A DNA stretch of 5,297 bases from Clostridia bacterium (GTDB lineage Bacteria; Bacillota; Clostridia; Peptostreptococcales; Anaerovoracaceae). The position numbers and the translations under genes are program-made. The notes below the pieces were generated by a model, which searched no databases, had not been told where the DNA came from, and saw only the letters and a program-made list of their open reading frames with translations. This document shows, in pieces, positions 1 through 5,297 of this stretch; the stretch's first letter is position 1, and every line of letters begins with the position of its first letter. The DNA is taken from the NCBI GenBank assembly GCA_024403005.1, contig JAKSSQ010000131.1, positions 1-5,297 on the forward strand, given 5' to 3'.

Positions 1-51
1 TTGTGCCGCGGATTGGGTCACGCGGCGGCAGCAGCCGAACACCCTTGAAAC
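1..51. other. Left-edge segment with a GC-rich inverted repeat, no gene assigned
   Basis: This stretch is more GC-rich than the AT-rich promoter region that follows it. It contains an inverted repeat: CCGCG at 6-10 pairs with CGCGG at 21-25, extendable by a G-C pair and a G-T wobble to 4-10/21-27, with a 10-base loop. No T-tract follows, so it is not a normal intrinsic terminator. One forward frame ends in TGA at 46-48 after a short Ala-rich stretch, which could be the tail of an upstream gene. The visible piece is too short to decide between a gene end, a structured RNA end and spacer. Confidence 0.25.
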
Positions 52-81
52 GACGTGGTTTCTGGTGGTAAAAAAGTGGAG
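52..81 (+). promoter_or_regulatory. Distal MraZ box cluster (three GTGG-core repeats)
   Basis: Three direct repeats with a GTGG core start at 55, 65 and 76, so their spacing is 10 and 11 bases, about one helical turn each. The third, AAAGTGGAG at 73-81, matches the box reported for MraZ in Mollicutes and Firmicutes (AAAGTGG followed by a few bases). The first two keep only GTGGT. MraZ is a ring-shaped oligomer known to bind tandem GTGG-type repeats upstream of its own gene, so an upstream half-operator is the natural reading. The cluster lies about 70-90 bases before the predicted transcription start. Box identity is seen in the sequence; binding is inferred. Confidence 0.6.
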
Positions 82-110
82 GAAAATCCCAAAAATTGTA
101 TCTGATTTCC

Positions 111-139
111 TTGAAAAAATATCGAAAGTGGTGTATAGT
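111..139 (+). promoter_or_regulatory. Sigma-A-type promoter of the dcw operon (PmraZ)
   Basis: The -35 element TTGAAA is at 111-116 and the -10 element TATAGT at 134-139, separated by exactly 17 bases. Each differs from consensus (TTGACA, TATAAT) at one position. The predicted start of transcription is near 145-147, giving a short leader of about 27 bases before mraZ. No equally good promoter was seen in the small gaps between the downstream genes, so this is probably the main promoter for at least mraZ-rsmH-ftsL. Confidence 0.8.
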
Positions 140-143
140 GGAG
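125..143 (+). promoter_or_regulatory. Proximal MraZ operator overlapping the promoter
   Basis: Two direct GTGG boxes, AAAGTGGTG at 125-133 and ATAGTGGAG at 135-143, are spaced 10 bases apart core to core (128 and 138). The first fills the promoter spacer and the second overlaps the last bases of the -10 element. Bound protein would therefore collide with RNA polymerase, which fits autorepression by MraZ as described in E. coli. MraZ has been described as an activator in a Mycoplasma, so the sign of regulation should be treated as inferred. Confidence 0.7.
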
Positions 144-155
144 TAGAACAAAGAT

Positions 156-161
156 AGGGGG
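156..161 (+). promoter_or_regulatory. Ribosome binding site of mraZ
   Basis: AGGGGG matches the anti-Shine-Dalgarno end of 16S rRNA with one G-U wobble. It sits 11 bases before the ATG at 173 and 17 bases before the in-frame ATG at 179. The spacing favours the first ATG, which also gives the MxMG amino terminus common in MraZ proteins. Confidence 0.7.
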
Positions 162-172
162 AATCTGTCCTT

Positions 173-604
173 ATGCTCATGGGCACACATCAAAACCAAA
201 TAGATGCGAAGAACAGAGTTATTATTCCTGCTAAATTCAGGGACGAACTCGGCGGAAAGTGCATCCTTACAAGAGGTCTGGATGCATGCCTTGTCGTATT
301 CCCGATGCAGTCCTGGGACGAACAGCAGAAAAAGCTGGCTGCACTTCCCAGATCCGACGAAAGAGCCAGAGCGTTCCTACGTTACACCTACGCAAACGCT
401 GTAGACTGCGACATCGACAAGCAGGGCAGAATCGTACTCCCGCAGTTCTTAAGAGAAACCGCAAAGATTGAAAAGGAACTGGTAACCATCGGCATGCTGG
501 ACCGCATAGAAATCTGGGCTAAGGAAGTTTACGACAGCTCAGAAAACGGCGGACTCCTCCAGCCCTCCAGCTTCGACGCTTTCGGCGAAACATATCAGGT
601 GTAA
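173..604 (+). CDS. mraZ: Transcriptional regulator MraZ
   Basis: MraZ is a DNA-binding protein of the AbrB/SpoVT double-split beta-barrel type that forms oligomeric rings and controls the dcw operon it heads. The 143-residue length is normal for the family. Two repeated halves are visible, each with the DxxxR signature: D11-AKN-R15 followed by VIIPAKFR, and D82-KQG-R86 followed by IVLPQFLR. The first copy has Asn14 where most homologues have Gly, a small deviation that keeps the key Asp and Arg. The start at 173 is chosen from the ribosome binding site at 156-161 and the MLMG amino terminus. The gene lies directly behind a promoter carrying GTGG boxes that are probably its own binding sites. 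rsmH follows after 3 bases, so the two are almost certainly cotranscribed. The identification is secure. Confidence 0.97.
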   Translation: MLMGTHQNQIDAKNRVIIPAKFRDELGGKCILTRGLDACLVVFPMQSWDEQQKKLAALPRSDERARAFLRYTYANAVDCDIDKQGRIVLPQFLRETAKIEKELVTIGMLDRIEIWAKEVYDSSENGGLLQPSSFDAFGETYQV

Positions 605-607
605 GCT

Positions 608-1543
608 ATGGAGTTTAAGCACGTATCCGTTCTTTACGAACCGGTAATGGAACTCCTTAACGTCCGCCCCGGCTGCATCTACGCAGACGGAACCCTCGGC
701 GGAGGCGGCCACGCTTCCGGAGTCTGCGAAAGACTGCAGGGAAGCGGCACTTTTATAGGAATAGACAGAGACAGAGATGCTCTTAACGCAGCATCCAAGA
801 GGCTGGAGCCCTTCGGATGCGAAAAGCACTTCGTTCAGAGCAACTACGCAGACATAAAACTCGTATTGAGAGAACTTGGAATAAGCGGTCTGGACGGCGC
901 GCTGCTGGATCTGGGAGTTTCCTCCTTCCAGCTGGACAACCCCGAAAGAGGCTTCTCCTACATGCAGGACGCACCTCTGGATATGAGAATGAACGCTCAG
1001 GACAGCTTCACCGCAGAAGACGTGGTAAACGACTACAGCGAAAAGCAGCTGGCCAAAGTAATCAAGGATTACGGCGAAGAAAGATGGGCAGCAAGAATCG
1101 CCCAGTTCATCGCAAAAGAGCGCAAAAGCCACAGAATCACCACTACCGGAGAGCTGGTAGACATCATAAAAGCCGCAATTCCGGCTGCTGCAAGGCAGAA
1201 CGGACCGCATCCGGCAAAGAGAACGTTCCAGGCCATACGCATTGAGGTCAACGACGAACTCGGACAGCTGGAAAGAGCAGTAACAGACTTCATGGACGTT
1301 ATGGCTCCCGGCGGAAGGCTTGCAATCATCAGTTTCCACTCTCTGGAAGACAGAATCGTAAAAGAGGCCTTTAACAAGAGGCTGAACCCGTGCACATGCC
1401 CGCCGAACCTTCCGGTCTGCGTGTGCGGCAAGAAGGCAGACATTAAGAAAGTGACGCGCAAACCCGTGGAAGCTTCCCCGGAAGAGCTGGAGGAAAACCC
1501 CCGCAGCAGAAGCGCTAAGCTGAGAGTTATAGAAAAGTTGTAA
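608..1543 (+). CDS. rsmH: 16S rRNA (cytosine(1402)-N(4))-methyltransferase RsmH
   Basis: RsmH (MraW) transfers a methyl group from S-adenosylmethionine to N4 of C1402 in 16S rRNA, in the decoding centre of the small subunit. The 311-residue length is typical. The SAM-binding Rossmann motif DGTLGGGGHA lies at residues 27-36, followed by the acidic strand end GIDRD (51-55). The family blocks LLDLGVSSFQLD (99-110), RGFSY (114-118) and PLDMRM (123-128) follow, then KRTFQAIRIEVNDEL (204-218) and ISFHSLEDRIVK (241-252). The carboxy end carries C262/C264 and C271/C273 and finishes with an SRSAKLRVIEK-type tail, as in Firmicutes homologues. AGGTG at 597-601, inside the end of mraZ, is 6 bases before the ATG, so translation is probably coupled to mraZ. 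ftsL begins 2 bases after the stop. Confidence 0.98.
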   Translation: MEFKHVSVLYEPVMELLNVRPGCIYADGTLGGGGHASGVCERLQGSGTFIGIDRDRDALNAASKRLEPFGCEKHFVQSNYADIKLVLRELGISGLDGALLDLGVSSFQLDNPERGFSYMQDAPLDMRMNAQDSFTAEDVVNDYSEKQLAKVIKDYGEERWAARIAQFIAKERKSHRITTTGELVDIIKAAIPAAARQNGPHPAKRTFQAIRIEVNDELGQLERAVTDFMDVMAPGGRLAIISFHSLEDRIVKEAFNKRLNPCTCPPNLPVCVCGKKADIKKVTRKPVEASPEELEENPRSRSAKLRVIEKL

Positions 1544-1545
1544 GA

Positions 1546-1899
1546 ATGACAAGCACACAGAAGAAAGAACTGAAAAAAGAAAAGTCGTACAAGCTGCAGG
1601 TGTTCACAGCACTCATCCTCGTATGCGTACTGTTCCTCTGCAACATCGGTATTACCGCATACAGCTCCACGCTCCAGTACGAAATAAACTCCATGGAAAA
1701 CCAGATGGCATCCATGAAGAAAGACGTACAGAACCTGCAGATTAAGATTAAGCAGTCTGCAAACATCACAAACCTGGAGGCAAGGGCAGAAGAGCTCGGG
1801 CTCATTTATCCGGACTTCAGCCAGATAGTTTATCTGCAGGCCGACAGCGGCAATATAGAGGACTTTGCTTTGGCACTTATTGAATCTGCGTACAACTAA
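1546..1899 (+). CDS. ftsL: Cell division protein FtsL (FtsL/DivIC family)
   Basis: This small bitopic membrane protein of 117 residues is a divisome component that, in the known family, pairs with DivIC/FtsB and helps activate the septal peptidoglycan synthase. A Lys-rich cytoplasmic amino terminus (1-18) precedes one transmembrane segment at about 19-39. A coiled coil runs from about 43 to 70, with hydrophobic residues at clean heptad spacing (L43, I47, M50, M54, M57, V61, L64, I68). After it comes the conserved LEARAEELGL block (77-86) and a YPDFSQIVYL segment (88-97), which resemble the membrane-distal part of FtsL/DivIC proteins. Primary sequence is poorly conserved in this family, so the name rests on topology, these motifs and the position between rsmH and a class B PBP. 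The start is 2 bases after the rsmH stop with only a weak ribosome binding site, which suggests translational coupling. Confidence 0.88.
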   Translation: MTSTQKKELKKEKSYKLQVFTALILVCVLFLCNIGITAYSSTLQYEINSMENQMASMKKDVQNLQIKIKQSANITNLEARAEELGLIYPDFSQIVYLQADSGNIEDFALALIESAYN

Positions 1900-1908
1900 C
1901 CGGAATAT

Positions 1909-1946
1909 AAGGCGCGTCTTTTGCAGTACGCGCTTTTTCTTATTTT
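1909..1946 (+). terminator. Intrinsic-terminator-like hairpin between ftsL and the PBP gene
   Basis: A perfect 6-bp GC-rich stem pairs GCGCGT (1912-1917) with ACGCGC (1928-1933) around a 10-base loop. It extends to 9 bp by a G-T wobble and two A-T pairs (1909-1911 with 1934-1936). It is followed at once by a T-rich run, TTTTTCTTATTTT (1934-1946). This is the standard layout of a Rho-independent terminator on the + strand, yet it lies inside a conserved operon, 10 bases after the ftsL stop and just before the PBP start. The weak A-T base and the long loop suggest partial termination or attenuation. Strength cannot be judged from sequence alone. Confidence 0.72.
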
Positions 1947-1954
1947 ATTGAAAA

Positions 1955-4027
1955 ATGACGCCTAACAAGATCAGAAAACAGAATAAATTAAGGCTGATAG
2001 TCATCTTTTTCTTCGTAATCATCTTCTTTGCAGCGGTTACGGTAAGACTGGGCTATCACATGATTATCAAGGGAGAAGAGTATGCGAACCAGGCTAAGCG
2101 CCAGCAGACGTCCGACTCCCTTATTCTTGCTGCAAGAGGCACCATCGTTGACCGCAACGGGGCAGAACTCGCCGTATCCGCAACAACTCACACCGTCTGG
2201 ATCCGCCCTGCAGACATCCAGAGCATAGGCGATTCCAAGGACGAACAGGACTTAAACCTGCAGCTTGCAGTAAAGGCTCTGTCCGAAACTCTCGGCATGG
2301 AATACGAAGACGTAATGGCAGTCTGCACTTCAGAAAAGAAGCTGCTTAAGCTGGCAAAGAACGTAGATACGGAAGTCGCTGCAGAAATCCGCACAATCCG
2401 CGTAGGCGCAAAGGATACAAAACTTACAGGCTACGAAATTACAGAAGACGCCAAGAGATATTATCCTCTGGGCGCATTTGCTTCACACATCCTGGGCAGC
2501 ACTACAGACGATAACGTAGGCCTCGCAGGTGTAGAACTGCAGTACAACAGCTATCTTTCCGGCTTAAACGGCCGCTGGATCAAGAACAAGGACAACAAGA
2601 AGAACTCCCTGGCTTTCGGCACAAACACCTATTACGACGCAGAAGACGGCCTTACCGTTGAACTCACCATCGACCAGAACATCCAGTTCATCGTGCAGCA
2701 GGAACTGCAGAAGTGCCAGGAAAGAACCAATTCCGACCGCGTAATCTGCCTCATGATGGACCCGAAGACCGGCGACATCATGGCCTGCGCACAGACCGGC
2801 GAATACGACCCCAACAACCCCAGAGCTCCCAGAGAAGAGGATGCGGAAATGTTCGCAGAACTCAGTTCCGAAGAGCAGGTTGCATACTGGAACAAGATGT
2901 GGAGAAGCTTCTGCGTAAGCGATGTTTACGACCCCGGTTCCACATTTAAGCTTATTACGACATCCATCGCGCTGGACAGCGGCGTGACCTCACTCAACGA
3001 CTCCTTCTACTGCAAAGGCTCCGAAAAGGTTGCAGACAGGGTTCTTAAGTGCTGGAACTACCCCAAGGCTCACGGCCAGGAAAACCTGGCAGAAGCCGTT
3101 ATGAACTCCTGCAACCCGGTTATGATGGCTCTGGTTTCCAGACTGGGTATTACAAGATACTACGAAGGTCTGGAAGCTTTCGGGCTTATGGACAGAAGCG
3201 GTGTAGACTTCCCCGGCGAAGCTACTAACATTCTGCAGAACAAGAGCACTGCAGGCCCTGTAGGCCTTGCAACCATGTCCTACGGACAGGGCATCGCAGT
3301 GAACCCGGTAAGCCTTGTTTCCGCTGTCTGCTCTCTGGCAAACGACGGTTACCTTATGCAGCCCAGATTCGTAAAGGCTCTTAAGGACAAGGATGGCAAT
3401 ATCGTGGAGAATTTCGAGCCGGTTATTAAATCCAGACCGATTTCCGAGCAGACATCCAAGGACATGCTCTACATTATGCAGTACCTGTCCGACAACGGTT
3501 ACAGCAGATCCCTGCGCATCCCCGGCTACCACGTAGGCGGCAAGACCGGTACAGCTAACAAGCCCGAAGGCGGCACCTACTCCAAGACAGATGTATACGG
3601 CTCCTTCATCGGAGTCGCTCCCATAGAAGATCCCAAGTTTGTAATTCTGGTAATCTGCGACACTCCCAAGGGCGTCCTCTACGGAAGCTCCACTGCCGGC
3701 CCTACAGCCATCAGCATTATGGAGCAGACCCTGCGCTACCTTAACATTCCGCCCAACTACACACCGGAAGAGCAGGTTGCTTTAAACAAGGGCAAAGTTA
3801 AGGTTCCCGACCTTACAAACAAGGGCGGCGAAGCTGCAGTAAACCAGCTGGCTGCAAGAGGCTTTAAGTATTCATTCTCCCCGGCTATGGACGTTTACAG
3901 CGGCACGCTCACAGTTATCGACCAGTACCCCAAGCCCGGCACGGAAGTTGAAAAGGGCACTCAGGTAACCCTCTACTACGAAAGAGAAGATACCGAAGAC
4001 GACGCTGCAGAAGAAGCAGTAAACTAA
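1955..4027 (+). CDS. ftsI: Class B penicillin-binding protein with PASTA domain (FtsI/PBP2B/SpoVD type peptidoglycan transpeptidase)
   Basis: This membrane-anchored D,D-transpeptidase cross-links peptidoglycan, most likely at the septum given its place after ftsL. The 690 residues show a short basic cytoplasmic end, one transmembrane anchor at about 12-30, and an RGTIVDRNG block at 61-69 opening the non-catalytic dimerisation domain. The transpeptidase domain spans about 255-595. Its three catalytic motifs are intact: STFK with nucleophile Ser329 and Lys332, SCN at 385-387, and KTGT at 530-533. One PASTA domain follows at about 614-675, then an acidic tail. A single PASTA unit and cysteines 366 and 386 resemble SpoVD more than PBP2B (two PASTA units), but whether the role is vegetative division or sporulation cannot be told here. 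A TGA at 1949-1951 blocks any earlier start in this frame, and removing more would lose the anchor, so ATG 1955 is firm although no Shine-Dalgarno is visible. murF follows after 19 bases. Confidence 0.95.
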   Translation: MTPNKIRKQNKLRLIVIFFFVIIFFAAVTVRLGYHMIIKGEEYANQAKRQQTSDSLILAARGTIVDRNGAELAVSATTHTVWIRPADIQSIGDSKDEQDLNLQLAVKALSETLGMEYEDVMAVCTSEKKLLKLAKNVDTEVAAEIRTIRVGAKDTKLTGYEITEDAKRYYPLGAFASHILGSTTDDNVGLAGVELQYNSYLSGLNGRWIKNKDNKKNSLAFGTNTYYDAEDGLTVELTIDQNIQFIVQQELQKCQERTNSDRVICLMMDPKTGDIMACAQTGEYDPNNPRAPREEDAEMFAELSSEEQVAYWNKMWRSFCVSDVYDPGSTFKLITTSIALDSGVTSLNDSFYCKGSEKVADRVLKCWNYPKAHGQENLAEAVMNSCNPVMMALVSRLGITRYYEGLEAFGLMDRSGVDFPGEATNILQNKSTAGPVGLATMSYGQGIAVNPVSLVSAVCSLANDGYLMQPRFVKALKDKDGNIVENFEPVIKSRPISEQTSKDMLYIMQYLSDNGYSRSLRIPGYHVGGKTGTANKPEGGTYSKTDVYGSFIGVAPIEDPKFVILVICDTPKGVLYGSSTAGPTAISIMEQTLRYLNIPPNYTPEEQVALNKGKVKVPDLTNKGGEAAVNQLAARGFKYSFSPAMDVYSGTLTVIDQYPKPGTEVEKGTQVTLYYEREDTEDDAAEEAVN

Positions 4028-4034
4028 GTTTTGA

Positions 4035-4039
4035 CAGGT
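4035..4039 (+). promoter_or_regulatory. Ribosome binding site of murF
   Basis: CAGGT, with AGG at 4036-4038, lies 8 bases before the ATG at 4047 in the 19-base gap after the PBP stop. It is a modest Shine-Dalgarno at good spacing and supports that ATG as the murF start. Confidence 0.5.
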
Positions 4040-4046
4040 AATTATT

Positions 4047-5297
4047 ATGAGACCAACCAGCGTAAAATTTCTCGCAAAGGCTGCAAATGCAAGGCTTATA
4101 GGCAATGTGGATGCAGTTGTAAGCGATGTTGAAATAGATTCCCGCAACGCAGAAGAAGGGGAAATGTTCGTATGCATCGTAGGTGAAAACAACGACGGAC
4201 ACAATTACGTCCGCAGTGCCTACGAAGGCGGATGCAGAGTCTCCCTTATGCCTGCCGAATGGAAACCCACCGAATTTGCAGAAACCGATCCGGACATCTG
4301 CGTAATCCTGGCAGGCGACACTTCCGTCGCCTTTAAGGACATGGCAAAAGCTTACATCGGCCAGTTCGACATCCGCAAAATCGGAATTACCGGCAGCGTG
4401 GGAAAGACTTCCACAAGAACCTATACCGCTGCTGTTTTAAGCGAAAAATACAACACAGTATGCTCCCAGAAGAACTACAACACTCATCTGGGCCTCTGCC
4501 TTACCTGCTTCCTTGCAGACGAATCCACAGAGGTTATCGTCTTCGAAATGGGCATGGACAGAAAGAACGAAATTGCAGAATACGTAGACTGGGTATTCCC
4601 GGAGACCGCTGTAATTACCAACGTGGGAATTTCCCACATGGAAAGACTGGGCAGCAGAGATGCCATCGCAGATGCAAAGCTGGAAATCGTAAAGAATTTC
4701 GGCGCCGCAAACATGCTGGTGTATAATTCCTTAAGCGATTACTTAAACGAAGAAGAAATAAAGAGCAGGGCTCCCGGAGACTACCAGCTCTTCTCCATAG
4801 GCACAGAAGAAGGCTGCGGCCTTGTATTTTCCGATGTGGCAGCATCTACAGAAGGCATGTCTTTCCGCCTCGCAAGCGGAGAAGAAGATGCGGTGGTTCA
4901 CATGAACCTGCTGGGCAGCCACAACGCAATTGACGCAGCACTGGCAGCTGCAGTAGGCCTGCGCTACGGCGTGGACCTTAAGACCGCTGCACAGGGCCTT
5001 GCCAAGGTCAAGCCCAACCCCAGAAGATTAAACGCTTCCAGGCTCGCAGGCGTATACCTTATCGACGACACCTACAACGCAAGCCCCGATTCCATGAAGG
5101 CTGCGCTGGAAGTAATGGGTTATATCCAGGCAGAACGCAAGATCTGCATTCTGGCAGACATGCTGGAACTGGGAGATGCTGAAAAATCCGGTCACCTGGA
5201 AGTCGGCCGCAAAGCTGCAGAAGAGGGCGTGGACATGCTCTATGCAATCGGAAAGAATGCAGCTCTCTACAAAGAAGGCGCTTCTGCGAACCCGAAT
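4047..5297 (+). CDS. murF: UDP-N-acetylmuramoyl-tripeptide--D-alanyl-D-alanine ligase MurF (partial, 3' end outside window)
   Basis: MurF is the cytoplasmic ATP-dependent ligase that adds D-Ala-D-Ala to UDP-MurNAc-tripeptide, completing the pentapeptide precursor. The frame is open for 417 codons to the window edge. MurF proteins are usually about 450-460 residues, so roughly the last 40 are missing. The amino-terminal substrate-binding domain covers about 1-105. The ATP-binding P-loop GITGSVGKTST is at 113-123, with K120 as the phosphate-binding lysine. Family blocks follow: NYNTHLGLCLT (143-153), FEMGM with E167, an ITNVGISHMERLGS block, GSHN (290-293), DDTYNASPDSM (340-350) and an ADMLELGD block near the carboxy domain. 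The DDTYNASPDSM block identifies MurF rather than MurE, which would show a DNPR-type motif. The start at 4047 has a ribosome binding site 8 bases upstream. The gene is probably cotranscribed with the PBP. Confidence 0.95.
   Translation, partial: MRPTSVKFLAKAANARLIGNVDAVVSDVEIDSRNAEEGEMFVCIVGENNDGHNYVRSAYEGGCRVSLMPAEWKPTEFAETDPDICVILAGDTSVAFKDMAKAYIGQFDIRKIGITGSVGKTSTRTYTAAVLSEKYNTVCSQKNYNTHLGLCLTCFLADESTEVIVFEMGMDRKNEIAEYVDWVFPETAVITNVGISHMERLGSRDAIADAKLEIVKNFGAANMLVYNSLSDYLNEEEIKSRAPGDYQLFSIGTEEGCGLVFSDVAASTEGMSFRLASGEEDAVVHMNLLGSHNAIDAALAAAVGLRYGVDLKTAAQGLAKVKPNPRRLNASRLAGVYLIDDTYNASPDSMKAALEVMGYIQAERKICILADMLELGDAEKSGHLEVGRKAAEEGVDMLYAIGKNAALYKEGASANPN

Noticed and set aside
47..62. Short inverted repeat GAAAC/GTTTC
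   Set aside because: A 5-bp stem is expected by chance, and the sequence is already explained in part by a GTGG box.
45..74. A second possible promoter, TTGAAA at 45-50 with TAAAAA at 69-74
   Set aside because: The -10 element matches consensus at only 4 of 6 positions and the spacer is 18 bases. The promoter at 111-139 is much better, so this one is only a remote possibility.
80..111. Imperfect inverted repeat GGAAAATC/GATTTCC between the two box clusters
   Set aside because: The stem is AT-rich, has a one-base bulge and a 15-base loop, and lies upstream of the predicted transcription start, so it would not form in the operon mRNA.
2..157. A forward open frame from the left edge to TAG at 155-157
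   Set aside because: It runs through the promoter, the GTGG boxes and the leader, and its translation shows no recognisable domain. The regulatory reading explains the sequence better.
539..1558. A 339-codon open frame on the minus strand covering all of rsmH
   Set aside because: It lies fully antisense to a clearly conserved methyltransferase. Its Cys/Val/Ser-rich translation has no recognisable motif, and it is open because the sense gene avoids codons that would create antisense stops.
2990..3532. A 180-codon minus-strand open frame inside the PBP gene
   Set aside because: It overlaps the conserved catalytic domain in antisense, with no ribosome binding site or motif that I can see; it is best explained by codon bias.
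4031..4036. Perfect -35 hexamer TTGACA before murF
   Set aside because: No -10 element lies 16-18 bases downstream, where the murF coding sequence has already begun. A chance match is likely.
1..5297. CRISPR arrays, insertion sequences, tRNA or rRNA genes, defence or toxin-antitoxin systems
   Set aside because: No repeat-spacer pattern, transposase, terminal inverted repeats, cloverleaf-like segment or unfamiliar gene was seen. Almost the whole window is filled by five well-known dcw genes.

Overview
This window holds the 5' part of a dcw (division and cell wall) gene cluster on the + strand. The order is mraZ, rsmH (mraW), an ftsL-type gene, a class B penicillin-binding protein with one C-terminal PASTA domain (ftsI/spoVD type), and murF, which is cut by the right edge. 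Gene order, the PASTA-bearing PBP, the short FtsL-like protein and the RsmH tail all suggest a Bacillota (Firmicutes) bacterium, most likely one of the Clostridia. Base composition is moderate, and the genes share one codon style (AGA and CGC for Arg, C-ending codons for Asn, Asp, Tyr and Ile). I see no sign of recent transfer. The exact taxon is inference.

Layout. Bases 1-172 are non-coding as far as I can tell. They contain a short GC-rich inverted repeat at the left edge, three GTGG-core boxes at 52-81, a strong sigma-A-type promoter (TTGAAA 111-116, 17-bp spacer, TATAGT 134-139), two more GTGG-core boxes inside that promoter (125-143), and a ribosome binding site at 156-161. Next come mraZ (173-604), rsmH (608-1543) and ftsL (1546-1899), packed with gaps of 3 and 2 bases. 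A 55-base gap follows with a well-formed intrinsic-terminator-like hairpin and U-tract. Then come the PBP (1955-4027) and, 19 bases later, murF (4047 to the edge).

How the parts fit. MraZ is the DNA-binding regulator of such clusters, and the repeated GTGG boxes over and upstream of its own promoter are the expected autoregulatory operator. RsmH methylates 16S rRNA. The FtsL-like protein and the PBP belong to the septal peptidoglycan synthesis machinery. MurF makes the last cytoplasmic UDP-MurNAc-pentapeptide precursor that such PBPs eventually cross-link. The hairpin between ftsL and the PBP could partly uncouple the regulatory and division front of the operon from the cell-wall back.

Novelty. 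I found no undescribed system: the genes are an ordinary conserved cluster. The points worth a second look are the helically phased two-part MraZ operator, the internal terminator followed by a PBP start with no visible Shine-Dalgarno, the SpoVD-like cysteine pair near the PBP active site, and the absence of murE from its usual place between the PBP and murF.
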